Of a DNA stretch of 64,000 nucleotides, positions 1 through 12,319 are shown one piece after another. A model generated the notes under the pieces. The model saw only the letters and a list, made by a program, of their open reading frames with translations, did not search any database and was not told the DNA's origin. The translations under genes and the position numbers were made by a program. Origin of the DNA: Xanthoparmelia taractica (lineage: Eukaryota; Ascomycota; Lecanoromycetes; Lecanorales; Parmeliaceae). Within the stretch, counting starts at the first letter, position 1; the number at the start of each line of letters is the position of its first letter. The DNA is taken from NCBI GenBank assembly GCA_033085395.1, contig JANQBS010000167.1:1-64000 (forward strand), read 5' to 3'.

Positions 1-612
1 TTAAAAAGGTATAATTTTTTAAAAAAAGTTAAAAAAAAGTTAAAAACGACTATGTTCAATAGATATCACACCTTTCCGACCCGTAATTCTATGGCGTTTT
101 CAAAGATTAAAAAAAATAAGTTCTAAAAGTCTATTGAGAATCACGTTAGTAATTATAACAATATTATAGTATTAGTTATATATTAATAGTGAAATATAAT
201 TTAGATAATACTCTTAAGAATAATCGATTTTCTATATCTTATTTAAGTTAATAGTACACTCGCTCGTGTAGTTAATTATTATTATTATTATCGTTATAAA
301 CATTATAATTTCGAGAATAGATTTAAATTTACAGGTAAATTTTAAAAATATTAGAATTATTTTAATTAGGTTAAAGGGTCTTAAATAGTAGTCACGTACT
401 ATTTAGATAGATGTAGCAAAAAACAGTTAAAAAAGCCCTGCTAGGCATAGTACTCAGCCCTATGAGTGGCCGCAGTGGGGGTGAAACCCTTCTAAGAACT
501 TAGGGCTACATTCTCCTGGCGCAGCCTTAAAAAAGCCGTAAACCACTACGAGTACATCTATAGTGATATTCGATCTCAACTCATTATTCCAATTATTCTC
601 TAAAACTCAACA
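1..612. other. AT-rich, gene-free window end
   Basis: The first 420 bases are strongly A/T-rich, with many TA steps and stop codons in all frames, which is the look of a repeat mutated by RIP in filamentous ascomycetes. From about 420 the composition returns to normal; a short stretch at 455-505 carries CAGCCCTATGA and an ACCCTTCT...AGGGC half-palindrome that recur elsewhere in the window. No coding region is visible. Confidence 0.5.
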
Positions 613-1131
613 ATGGAAGGTCGCTCAACTAACAGCTGGGAGGCACTGCTTATTCAAAGAAAACCTATCAGAGTCCTCGTCATTGTTCGTAAGCTGAGTA
701 AGTTTTTCGAGCACTCCGACGCAAGCATAAAGAGCATCGCGCTTCAATATCTACGAGAAGAAGACGCGAAGACTTTAGTGATAGCAAAGTGGCCGAGCCT
801 AACTACTATGGTCTTCGATCTATCCAACAATGGATACGACTTCCACAAAGCTCACAATGCGGACGTTATAGACGTTATAGCCATGGATTTAGGGCCCAAA
901 CCGGACCCAAAGATCACAAGAATGAACCATCTCAAAAAGGAGGAAGTCAACGCATCTGTTGCGGAATTTCATCGTCTGAATGGCTTCGAGGTATGGCCGC
1001 CGTTCTTCGAGGATCACCGAGATGGGAAGGTGCCCACATACCCCAATCCTCGACTGTAAGTACTACAAACCCGTACCTCGATAATACAAAAAAACCTTCC
1101 AGCGCTAATAAGATTTACTAGTCTCGCGTGA
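613..1131 (+). CDS. Hypothetical protein, two exons
   Basis: Unrecognised small protein of about 150 residues. An ATG at 613 opens a frame to 1055, where a perfect GTAAGT donor begins; a CTAAT branch-like site and a TTTACTAG acceptor at 1121 define a 66 bp intron, after which three codons lead to TGA at 1129-1131. Without splicing the frame stops at 1059. The sequence reads as a soluble mixed alpha/beta protein with no signal peptide, membrane segment or motif I can name. It lies beside the AT-rich window end, so it may be a marginal or decaying gene. Both coding status and the tiny second exon are uncertain. Confidence 0.35.
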
Positions 1132-1819
1132 CTTGCGGGTCGAGGGATTATAAAGTCGATATATTTTGGAAGGATTTTTGTCAGAGGGGAAAAGTGCGGA
1201 GGGAACCAATTCATTTTTAGGATCTTCTCGTCGTGGCATTACTTTGATCCGTGGCCACCATTAACAGGCGGCAAGTCTCCAGCTTCCGGTATTGGTCAAG
1301 GCAGAAGAACCGGAAGAATTCCTCTTTCAGCCCAAAACCAGTGGAAAAATCGGTCATACAAAGTTTGCCCGTCCTCGCTTATTTGTCTGTCTGGGGAGCG
1401 ACATTCCGCTGCTTCGTCCGCTTGGACCTAGTGTTCGTCACAGCTGGCTCTGTTGCAGAGGACTGCACATGGGCGATCTGGGTGGAAACGAACAGGAACA
1501 TTGGGCTAATCTCCCTGTCTTGCCTTCTCAATCACGTAGTCGAGAGTTTGAGGTGTCTATCGACAAGGTAGACATGCAAAGTTGGGGTTATCTGACAGGG
1601 AGATAACCCTTCTGGGTAGTCTACAGTAAGAACAATTAGTTACTGAACGATCTATATGAATGTCAATCTGTAGCCTTTCTACCTTCAACTGAAGGGTCAC
1701 GTGGATCCACGCCGATGGACACATGGTATTCTATACAAACCGCTTCCGACCAATTGATGCCACAAGACAATGCATGCCCAGACGCCATCGCTTATGCTGC
1801 TGTAACCCGCCAAGCCCGT
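1132..1819. other. Intergenic; one weak open frame
   Basis: A 104-codon open frame at 1292-1606 on the plus strand has no recognisable domain, no ATG in good context and no splice partners, so I do not call it a gene. A short inverted piece around 1585-1612 (GGTTATCTGAC...GAGATAACC) is visible. The remainder is probably the 3' region of the neighbouring Sed5 gene. Confidence 0.4.
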
Positions 1820-3125
1820 TTAGCCTGCAATGAGAACCCATAGTAGGAAGAAAATCTACCAGACCGATGAGTAAATTCATTCAAAGTGGGGATTTGGAAA
1901 GTGTGAAGGCCTACCATAAGAACACCGAACATCTTGGCCACAAGCCACCTATTACCTGAAACTCTCGACCAGTACTTCATAAGCTCGCGTTGCGCGCCCT
2001 GCACGTTGTCGACCACATCCTCTGTGTTGGCATCTATCCGCTGTATCTGTTCGCTGCAAATCTATCAGAAATACTCTCAACGCTGTGAAGAGGATATACC
2101 AACCCTTGCTCCGATACCATAGCCGCCAATTGCCCGAAAACACCCCCTAATTCATTGATAGTGCGCTCGATCATGTCTATTGCTTCGCCTCGCATGTTTA
2201 TGTAGGTATTTTGCGGCTGTGCTTCTTCCATCATTAAGAGTTGTTGATCTGATTGGGCACCAGTTTGCATCAGCGCTGAAGACGAGCCAGGATCAAGATT
2301 CAGTATGTCGTTATTCGAGTTTTGGTAGCCCGGCTGTGGCGTCCTCGACTTGGTAGGTGTATTGTATAGCGGAGAAGCCGATTGCTGCGGGTTGAGCGGT
2401 GGCTGAGAATGTGCTGAGACGGAAGAGACAAAGTTTTCTGTACGCGATCGAGAGGCCTGGAGATTCTTCGTGCGGACTTCCAAAACCTCCTTGAAATTGA
2501 CGCCTACGTCGGCAAGCTTGCCTTGTAGCAGTACGACGACCTGACTGAGAGTCAATAACTCGTTCCCTCCATTTGCATGGGAGACGCACGTTTTTGTTAT
2601 GCTCTCCCTCTTGTTCGGCACCACTCTTTGCAGTCTGAGTTTGTTGTGATATGGACAGTGATTGTAAGGAGGATATTTGAGAGTTGAGCGATGACAGATC
2701 CTGCTTGATGACATAGGTGAGCTCGTTGATTTCAACAGGTCTGTCGTCGAACAGTGTTTTCCGCTTCGCCACTTTGTCTCGAGAGTCAGTCCAATTTCTA
2801 CATGATGCCGATTGATCAAAGCTCCCTAACTCATATTCAAAAGAACATGAACCCATCACGTACATTCAGCCAGCCTGCCCAGCTTCTCCATTGTACCGGT
2901 TATGCCACGCCCTATCTCAGCAGCCCTCCTAGCAAACTCTGACCGCGCGCCTCTTCTTGCGCCTTTGACATCGCCATTGGCCGACCCATTGGCCGCTCGC
3001 TTTTGTGACTCTGTAAGCAAAGATTGTCTCTGAGCGCCAATCTTTGTCGAAGACTGCCGCTTTTGCGCTTGGGCTAGAACAGCTCTGAATTCGGCTGTTC
3101 GGTCTTGTATAGAAGTTGTGGTCAT
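1820..3125 (-). CDS. sed5: Syntaxin Sed5 (Golgi Qa-SNARE)
   Basis: Qa-SNARE of the cis-Golgi that drives fusion of ER-derived and intra-Golgi vesicles, the STX5/Sed5 family. Five exons restore the family protein: 2864-3125, 2590-2771, 2104-2540, 1915-2053 and 1820-1855 (introns 92, 49, 50 and 59 bp), giving 351 residues. The N-terminus begins MTTTSIQDRTAEFR, the syntaxin-5 N-peptide that binds Sly1. The Habc region spans roughly residues 60-150, the SNARE motif ends with the conserved IQRIDANTEDVVDNVQGAQ segment, and the last exon supplies the tail anchor (MIFFLLWVLIAG). Each splice join recovers family sequence without gaps, so the model is firm; the third intron uses an unusual GTTGGT donor. 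It is transcribed away from the giant disordered gene starting at 3929. Confidence 0.93.
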
Positions 3126-3928
3126 CTTTGGGCAAGGCGCTCGCGCCGCAGCTAAGTTCTTGCTTTAATATATCTTAATTCTGGCAGCTTGGGAATCAGG
3201 TAGAATTTGACAAAAGGTGCAGCACCAGAAGGCTGGAGAAGGAGGCGAGGCGGAAGGGCGTGCTGGTGAGAATCAGATTCGGCGCCTGTGGAGAGCTGGA
3301 CAGTAAGATAGCAAAAGTTATCCTGGATGCTTTGGTGTCTATTGTGAAGCCTTAGACCACGTTTTGGTATAGAAACTTCTTTCTTTGTATTTTGTACTTA
3401 ATGATTGAAACGCTGTTCAAAAAGGGAGCCCTAATGTTTCGGTAGAATGTCGGCTCGTTGAGGGAAAGATCTCCAGAAACCTGGCTGCTGTCAAAATTGT
3501 GCTGCGCCCCATCATGCCTTACGTTCTTCGTGTGGAAAATACATCTATTACATATCTGAGGAGCATGTAAAGGTTGGTACGACTGCTCAAGAGAGAGGGA
3601 ATTGATCTCTTTCTCCTGCTGTCGCCCCATCACTCTCAGCAATCTCGTATACTCAATCTCGGACGCGGCAGTCGGCAAAATACGCCCAGAACCAGATGCG
3701 ACAGTTGGAGCTCTGATTGCTGTCATCTGCTTCATGAATGCTGTCCCTTGGTTTTATAGCAGAAGTTTGAGGCTCCTATGTAAGCCCAGCGCTGGTATGT
3801 GGTGTTTACGAGTGCAAGACTTTCATTGGTCTCATCCAGGCATTTGCTGTTAGTGCTCCCCCGCGGCCTTATTTCATGCAAAGCATAAATCTAACGATGT
3901 CTCCCAATGGTATAGGAAATAAGCAAAA
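3126..3928. promoter_or_regulatory. Divergent intergenic region, Sed5 and giant protein
   Basis: About 800 bp separate the two outward-facing start codons, so both promoters must lie here. A 127-codon minus-strand frame at 3352-3735 has a plausible N-terminal half but loses any protein-like character downstream and has no recognised domain. It could be a leader segment or chance; I do not call it a gene. No clear TATA box or named operator is visible. Confidence 0.4.
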
Positions 3929-6900
3929 ATGTCACAGCACGCTGCAGCCAGTGGGCATCCCACTACATTTAATACCAATGTCAACCGTGCCAAAACGAAG
4001 AAATGGGTCGAGGCGAAGTCTTATTCATATGACGGTGACGATTGGGGTGATGTCGATGATTACGATGAATATGGAGGCTACGATGAGCCGGAAGCGGCGC
4101 CAGAACCAAAACCCACGGGGCTCCGGCAGCGAGGCCAATCAGCTAGTCAGATGCCCCGAGACCCCTACTCCATCCGTCAAGATCCATACCAATCACCAGT
4201 CGATTCCAGACTACACGGAAACGTGGGTGGGCCGCCCGGCCGTCAACAGCAGCAGCAGTATGGTAGCCGCAGCGCGACCAATCCCCAACCTCAACCTTCC
4301 GGTATGCGGAGGATGAACTCTTTCGACCCTGAAGACGAAAGGCGGGCCTTTTCAGCCGGTGGACCACCACAAAGCATAGGAAATACTGGCTCGGGAGCGT
4401 CACCTATCTCTCAGTACAACCAAGGCCAGAGTGTAGCCGCGCATGACTTCCAACCGGGTCAAAAGTACCAAGATCAACGTCCTCAAGGCCAGCCAACCTC
4501 AGCTCGACCTTCTGTGCAAACACCGCGTCGTCCAAGCATGGATGAAGCGGCAAATTATAGCGGTCTGCTCCAACAGCAAGCCGGGACTCATCAGGATGGT
4601 CATACCGATCAGCCGAGGCAATCGAGTACGGACGGTAGAACGCAGTCCATGGCGAGCACCAACTCAGCATTTGATTTTCATAATAGACGAGATTTCTCCC
4701 CTTCAGCCTTACCACCACCACTGCAAACTCGTGGATCACCTTCGCCCCATTCGAATTCTCCTTCTAGTCACCCACCGCGCAAGAGCAGTATGGGCCAGGA
4801 AGCTGCGCCTGCGTTGCCGTTTGGCGCACAAGCTCCACCAACGACGGGTATAGGAGATATAGAGAACAGTTTACCCTCCGCAAGAGAACGCGCATCCAGC
4901 GGCGCTAGCAAGGCATTGCCATTTGTTCGACCAGCAGAAATATACAGGCGGATGCAAGAAGAGAAGGAGAAGGAACGTCAATCACAAGATTCAGCAAGGC
5001 CTAGTATGGATACTTTGATTGCTAAACCAAACGAGCGACCAGACCTGGGAGGTTCACAAAACAGCGAAGCAGGTCAGCGATTGAAGCCAACTTTGGATCC
5101 GGTCACCGAGCGGAGAAGCGAGTACGGTCTAGAGGGTGTGGACTTGAACGAGCAACCGAAGCCTGAAGAACGACGTCCTACGACGTCAAAAAAGTTCGAG
5201 CTGCCAAATCGTAAGTCGACTCCTAGTGTCCAAGGTTCCAGTGGTTCACTTCAGCCCATGCTTCCTGATGTGAGTCGAGTTCCTGGTTTTGGCGAGTCCT
5301 TCTTCGGTTCAACGAGTAGCATTCAAGAGCCTTCCCAGGAGCCCTTGATGAACTTTGGAGGATCAACCGCTCCGGCGCCGGCACAACAAGAACAAAACCG
5401 ACCAGCACCAGAGAAAGATCTGAGAAACCAGCCTTCTCTTGGGTTTACTTCTGCTGTACATGAGGCTTTTGATAGAGCCGAAGATCAAGTACCGCCTACT
5501 CCGAGTTCTGCGGCAGGATCCACAGTTGAACGTAGTACTAGTGGAGGAACCAGTGCCGTTAGCCCAATCATCAGCAGAGGCCCGAGTACGTCGACGGAGA
5601 ATTGGAGATCCAAGCTTCCAGGGATTGACGACGTGACCACTTCACCAGTGGACGCACATGCAGGAAACAGCTCGAGGCCATTGTCTTCAAGCTCACTAGG
5701 CACCCCAACACAAGTTGCAAGAAAGCCGTCGCCGTCAGCAGCAGTAATGCCGCAATCAACGGACTTACCGTCACCGTCGTTCGTTCCAGGTCATCGAAGG
5801 AATTTAAGCACTCCAAGTCCAGACAATAGTCCTGCAAGAACGCCAGCGCTTGAAGTCAACAGGCATTTACGACAACCGCAAGAAGTCGAGCTTGCTGCGG
5901 CGACTCCAACTGATCCAAGTTTCAGTAAGAATAATAGCTCAGACGTGTCCGAGCTCGCTAAGCAGAAGCCAATCTCTACACATCCATCCGAGATAGCCTC
6001 GAGAGGGAGATCTGGCCTTCAAGTGGACACTCATCCTATGGTCCAGGACTTTCCCGAAAAAGCTGGCCTCACAGGTTCGCCTATGCCGTATCCTCAAAAC
6101 TACCTGCGGACGCGTACAGACTCGGGAAGCAGCAGTAGAGTTCGTGATCTGGCAGACAAATTTGAAAGTGGCAGCCGACCTGGGTCTGCGCACTCCGCTA
6201 CACCGCGCAATAGTATGTTTGGAAACAACATGCAGAAAGATGATCTGGTTCCTCCTCGCCCACTTGCTGATCGGATGGAGAGCTTCCGACCTCATCTTCC
6301 TGGTGGCTGGGAGTCGTCCGCTTCAATCGTCCCAGCAGCGGCGCTCAGGCGACAGGAACCCGCTGTGGAGCGCATTCACCCCGAGTCAATTGCAACTAAT
6401 AGTAAGCCCAAAGAGGATCTTGCCACGTCTGCCGATCAAGCGCCTTCGTCTGTGTCCCAAATTAAAGACGCGTCTGAGGAAGCCTTCTCAGCTGTAGCAG
6501 CAGCCGGGTCTGCATTGGCCGGTGCGTTTGCCGCAGCTGTTGGAATGGACCAACATAATGGGCCTGAGGCTTCGCCTGTCGAAACGCCTTCAGACGAGCA
6601 TCCGGAGGAAAGAAGGTCCCGCGATTTTGGAGCTACCCCTCCAAAGCGCAATGTCTCCATGGATAGGGTCGTCAACCCAGAGTCAAAACCGTACTTACCA
6701 GATCCCATAGAAGATGAAGCGTCATCTATAGCACCCACTCCTCTTCCAAAGGATACTCCTCTCCATCGTACCAATGACTCTGAGAGCCCAGATTATTTCT
6801 CACCTTCCAAGAACCAAGAGCGTCCCGGGACCGCAGGTCGGAGCGAAGACACAGCGCCGGCTAATCACCCATCGATGTTGCCTTCGCTCAGCACTGATAC

Positions 6901-9900
6901 AGAGACCCCTCAATATGAGTCTGACAGGCTACGTAGAGAAATTGTTAGAGAATTAAATCCAATGAATACTAGTGAGCCGACAACTGCGCAGTCTGATTAC
7001 TCGAACTACGAAGACACTTCAAGGTTGTCCACAAACCAAAGCTTGCCTCGTCCAGGCCACGGAAGCGGAGTCCTTCCTAGAGAATATGAAAGTTATTGGA
7101 ATGACGCCAACAGCGACGATAACACAAGTCAACTTAGCGGCGAACCGGGCCAACTGGAAGATGCAACCACTGCGCACCGCCAGCACGGTGCCGCAGTCGT
7201 CAGTGAGCCTTTGCGTCCACATCACCTCGAACAAGACACTTCTACTAGCGAACCCATATCTTTGGGTCCGAAACAACAGTATGCAACCTCTGGTCCCACC
7301 AACACGGGCGAAGCATCTCAAGGCAATCCTCGGGTGCTGCAGCATCGTTTCTCATGGGAGCAACCATTGCAATCTCCACAGCCCCTTCCTGCAGATCCAA
7401 ATACAATCGACGAAGCTCCACATGCCCCAGTGACTGACTTCCAAAGCTCCGCGGACCCCGACAATGTCCGGGAAGTTCCAGATGCTCCAGTGTCTGAATT
7501 TTTGAGGTCTGCGGTGTATCCTGAGGGTCAATCCTTCGATCCCAAAGATCGTCCTAAAGCTTCTCAGCTGCCCTCATTGTCCAATCCAGAAGCTACGCTT
7601 GGGAATGATGCTTCGAGACTACTTGACCAAGATGCGTCATTTCCTGAGAGTCAAAACGAATTAAGTCAACATGATGAGCTAGCAAGTATTGAGAAAGAGT
7701 TGCCAGGCTACAAACATAGCTTGGAAGTGACGCCATCACCATTGCACAAAGATCACGCAGAGCAAATGAACTCCAGCTACGATAACAGCACGTATCATCC
7801 GAGCCAACAGAGCCCAGTGTTGAAGAGTGAACAAAGGCGAGACGGGGAGCGGCCTCTAATCGAGCCTTCCTTACCCAATCATTCTGCACACGAGCCTTCT
7901 CCTACTTTCGGCGCACAAAACGATGAGCTTCCACCTTTCCCCCCTCCCAATGCCCAACCAAAGATTACAGCTTTCCGGGAAATTCTTGCTTTGAAGTCAC
8001 CTTCTGAACGCATCCAAGCGTTCAATGAAACTCGGGAACAATTTGCCAACCTGAACACTGGCCTCGCACATTGGCTTGCTGTCAAGGCAAGCGAGCTTCC
8101 TGAACATGCAGATTTGTTCAAAGACTCGGGACGTCGTCCTGCTTTCCACGGTCACAAGCCGTCTCCCTCAAGGTCAAAGCTTGGAGGACTGTTGCAAAGT
8201 GGAAGTCAATCTGCTCAACCATATTCAAACACTCCACCGTCAGTGCCGGACGGTCCTCCTGGCAATGCTTCTCCCTATGGATATTCGCCGTCTGGGGGGC
8301 CGAGTACTAAAATCTCCAGTCAGCAGGTCCAGGCCAAAGGCAAAGATTTATTGCACACTGCAGGCGTTTTTGGAGGAAAGGCAAATGTTGCTGCGAAAGG
8401 GTTATTTTCTAAGGGCAAGAGCAAGCTGAGGGGCGGTAGTGGTACGGAAAAGGTATAACCTTTTCCTTTTAATGTGGTTTATACTTGTCCTTGCCTATCT
8501 AATGTTTCTAAGCCCGGTGCCGTGGCAAGCCGGAGTGTTTACACTTAGTAAATGTATTTGTATCAGCTTGAAACGAATGTCAGAATCTCGGTTGAACACC
8601 GATCGATCGCCGTTCATTGAGATTTTTCCTTTTTCTACATGACTGACTTCTACCTTCAAATGCAGTGATTGATACTTGTGTTGTGTCAGGCTCTTCTCAC
8701 TCCACCCCAACCCTATAACTCCGAGCCCCGAGGAATGCAACAACAGCGAAAGAGTATCGAAGAACAGCCTACCGTTAAAAGTGCTGGCAGCCCCACAACC
8801 ACGTCTAGCGTTCCAATCCTCCAGGCTCTAGGGGCCAACTTTGATAGAACTACAACCCATCCCACCGTTTCACCGCGGCAAGGTATCTTCGCCAACGGCA
8901 ATAGAGTTGACCTCGAGTCAGCCGCTAAGGAACCCCCACAAAAGCACGTTAATTCTAACGAAGCAAAATTCCAAACATCATCTCAAGAATACCAGCCTCT
9001 GCATCATCCTTCTGGGCAGAGATCGCCTCGAGATACCCCCTCTCTTGAAAGTTTCACACAGAGTCAGGAGGGCGATGACGAACGTAGCGAAGAGTCTGCT
9101 TCAACAAATCAAGAGCACCCTCCAAGGGCTTCTAGTCTATATCTAAAGGGGGTTGCTAATCATAGGCAAATTCGGTTTCCCCAGGCCCAAACGGCCGTCA
9201 GGGACAATGCTCCAGATTCTGTCAGACAAAGGCCTCTAGGAGATTCACGCGTTGGGTCTCCTAAAGAAGTCTTGACCCCTCGTTCCGTTAGCAGCAATCA
9301 GACACCCACTCAAGCCACCTTCACGGATGCCGGCCTACCTGCTATACCAGCTGAGACGGCCGTTAGAGTTGACGGAGCCACCATCCAGCATCGTAGAGGT
9401 GCGGGGTCATCTCCAAAATCCTTTTCTCAGCCACAGTCAGGCTTCTCTACCCAGCTTTCGAACAACAATCGTCGGAGCCAAGAGCCTGGAGCCACGACAA
9501 GATTCTCACACGATTCCAAAGGCTCGTATCAAACGCCAAGTGGCCAGGATGGCCTTCTAGTGAATCCGTTGTCAACACTGGACAATCCGCAAAACCAACA
9601 CGTTGACGTCGACCCGTACTCGCAAGCCCCTACAGAGATCAATATACCACGCCGGTCTGAAATGAATCAGGAGGGATTTTTACAGTCGCCAACAAACGTC
9701 CCAGACGCCAGACCAGTTCCCTTGGTACGCAATCCGCTGAATCCCCAAACACCATCACAAGACCACTCATGGAGAGGCCCGAGTATCGACAGCGATCTTG
9801 GCCGCGTGAACCTTGACCATCCACCATCCCCTTTGACACCACGGCAGCCGACTAATCATGGTGCTCCACAGACGGGTCGGACTGGTCCTATCCATTATGG

Positions 9901-11740
9901 CATTGATCATGACTTCGACCGATCAAACGATATGGAACGATGCAGGAGCCGATCAACATCATACTCTGGAGAGCTACAAAACATACGGCGATCACAAGAT
10001 TCTCGTCCCTCTCTTGATCCTAATATCCTAGACCACCCTGCCTTCCGGGCAGTTGCCGAGGGTAATGGTATGCCTACGCAGTTCACGCGTGAGGAAGATA
10101 CAACTCCTCGTCAACAGACAGCAGGGCATGTGCTTATGGGGGGTGGACCAACTATCGGGAGACGTTCGGAGAGTAAATCACGATCTAGGCGCGGCTCAAG
10201 GAGCTCTGCGTTCTTCAAAGCCTTCACCAGCCCATCAAAATCAGATCATTTCCCTTTATCAAACGCGCCGGATAGTCAAGCTAGCTCGTCGCCGAAGAAC
10301 TCTCCTGCATTAGGTGACAGGAGGAGCAAAAGACTCAGCATTTTCGGTTCTCGTAGTGGGAACATCGGAAGTGGAAGTGGAAATAGCCACAGCAAGGAAA
10401 ATATGGCAGCGTGGGATGCTTCACCTCAGGATTCCTTTACGCAAGTCGCACATCAAGTGGGTCCAGCGAGACCAAGACGCGTCGAAACAGACAATCCTTC
10501 AAAAGGTGTATCGAGCAAGTGGACGAAGAAGCTACAAAGGGCTTCGACTTCGGCAAAGCCAGAACCGGACAGTGGGAAGAAGAAGAGGTTCTCGGCTATT
10601 GGAGTAGGTTTTTGGACGTTTGTTGCGCATAAAATTACTAACAAGTATTAGACTCTCTTTGGTGGTCGAAAACGACAGAGCTCCACTTCACAGTCTCAGG
10701 TCCCTTCTCAGCAATCTTTCCAGCAGTCTCATGCAGTCGAGCCGCGATCGCTCGAGAAACATGACTATGGGCCGCCTAGTGAAGAACAAATCCAGCCGCC
10801 CCGTGAAGGTTACTATGCCCCGAGTCGTGGAGATGGGAGATCGTCTCATTCCAGATCGCGACAAGACGGGCAACCGTACCCAAGAGCTCCGGACGCCCCG
10901 GCTTACGTACAAGACTCAGTATTGAGAGTCCACCAGCTGATGTCGCCCGTCGAACAGCCTCCAAATGCAGCGATGCCACGAACCTCAGCGACTTTCCCCC
11001 AACGCAGTCCTCAGCATGAATTTTCTAGTGTGCCCAGGTCATCAACTTCTACTCAGAAAGGCACCGCCGAAGCCTTTCCTCGACGTTCTGAGGATCGAAA
11101 CAAGGCGTCAGGCAGTTCATGGACGCGCTTCTCAACTCACGCCCGATCCAAGAGCCGCCCAGAAAAACCACAGCCGCCATCAAACGGGGCGCTATCGTCT
11201 CCGCCTCCCAAACCTTACGCACCTGCGCCCCCCTCCAACAGCCCCGCGACCGGTCGACGCTCGTTCCAAGAACCTGTGCGCTCCGAGTCTCCGCCTCCGC
11301 CACCCCCGCCCCCAAAAGACGACTGGCATCGCACTCGCCCCCGCGATCCCTCCAGTCTCTCGCCCTCAGGATCCAATCAACATCCCACCCACTCGCCAAC
11401 GCCCTCCCAATCCTCCTCCCTCCGTCCCGCTTCAACACAACAGCGCCGATCGCTCCCTCCGCTACTAACCAACATCAACAACAACAAAAACTCCCGCAGC
11501 ACCGCGATCGGGTCCGGCAAAACGCTAACGCCGGAGGAGAAGCGCAAGTCGCGCCAGCTAGAGATTGAACGCAGCGGCATTCCACTGCCGCCGCTGCCGC
11601 CGCAGCAGCAGCAGAGCCCGGCGAGGAACGTGCCGCCTCCGCGCCTTGTGCAGGCTGAGGATGATGAAGAACCGGTCATGTCGGCAACGAGTTTCCCAGG
11701 TCAGATGTGGCAGCCCAGTTATGCGCATTGGGACGAATGA
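3929..11740 (+). CDS. Giant intrinsically disordered fungal protein
   Basis: Three exons (3929-8452, 8690-10603, 10652-11740) encode about 2,508 residues. The first join (237 bp intron, GTATAA donor) and the second (48 bp, ACTAAC branch site) keep frame and rebuild continuous text, e.g. KKKRFSAIG to TLFGGRKRQ. Almost the whole protein is low-complexity Ser/Pro/Gln/Asn-rich and should be disordered. Ordered-looking islands are an N-terminal basic-then-acidic module around residues 20-50 (KTKKWVEA then DGDDWGD), a segment near residues 1350-1400 (FREILALKSPSERIQAFNET), a KGLFSKGKSK basic patch, and a C-terminal polyproline tract (PPPPPPPPK) that could bind SH3 or profilin. I remember similar uncharacterised proteins in other Pezizomycotina but know no function. 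The first exon could alternatively end as a separate protein at 8458, but the joins favour one gene. Confidence 0.75.
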
Positions 11741-12319
11741 TGACGTGGAATGTGGGATGTTGAGAAAGAAAGAAAGTGTATATGCGTGTCGGTCTTCTCT
11801 TTTTTCTTTCTTTCTTGTACGTATGTCAGGTGCAGGGGTGCGAAGATACCAATTGCGAAGCTTGAGGCAAGTTTTTGCTAGGACAGAGCATACGTAATTT
11901 TGAGAATGATGAATGCTTCTTGCTGGACCTATATTATCACTATTGAGATTCATCGACAGCTCTTTTACAATGTAGCTATCTCTTCTATCTGTATCCATAT
12001 TTCCTCCTTCCCTACGGCCGTCATTGTCCGCTTTCCCAGTGGGGCCAGGGTGTTCTTCATCCTCGGAGATTGGCACGACTTCCGATGGATAGACGTGGAG
12101 GATAGTGAAAGCGCGGTTGGAGTGATTGATATATATCAAACAGTCCTCTATGCATTATGCAGTAAGCTGAGGGGTATCACAAATCCAACCCAACTACCCA
12201 CCTAGAACTGAATGCACAACCCATATGTCACTCCCTGTAGATTCCTGTGCTGATTGAACTCCCATGGCCCATTGCCACTTGCTCTCGCAGCACCTGCTCG
12301 CTCACTCTCGCGCTCATTC
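11741..12319. other. Convergent intergenic region
   Basis: This 580 bp gap lies between the stop of the giant disordered protein (plus) and the stop of Vam7 (minus), so it holds two 3' ends. An AAAGAAAGAAAG / TTTCTTTCTTTC stretch near 11765-11815 is the only simple-sequence feature. No gene is seen. Confidence 0.5.

Noticed and set aside
3352..3735. 127-codon minus-strand gene between Sed5 and the giant protein
   Set aside because: No domain, no conserved look in the second half and no clear splice sites; listed only as part of the intergenic region.
8459..8689. End of a first gene and start of a second at the 237 bp intron
   Set aside because: The splice keeps frame, the downstream frame has no good ATG before 8735, and both parts share the same unusual composition; a single gene is more likely, though not proven.
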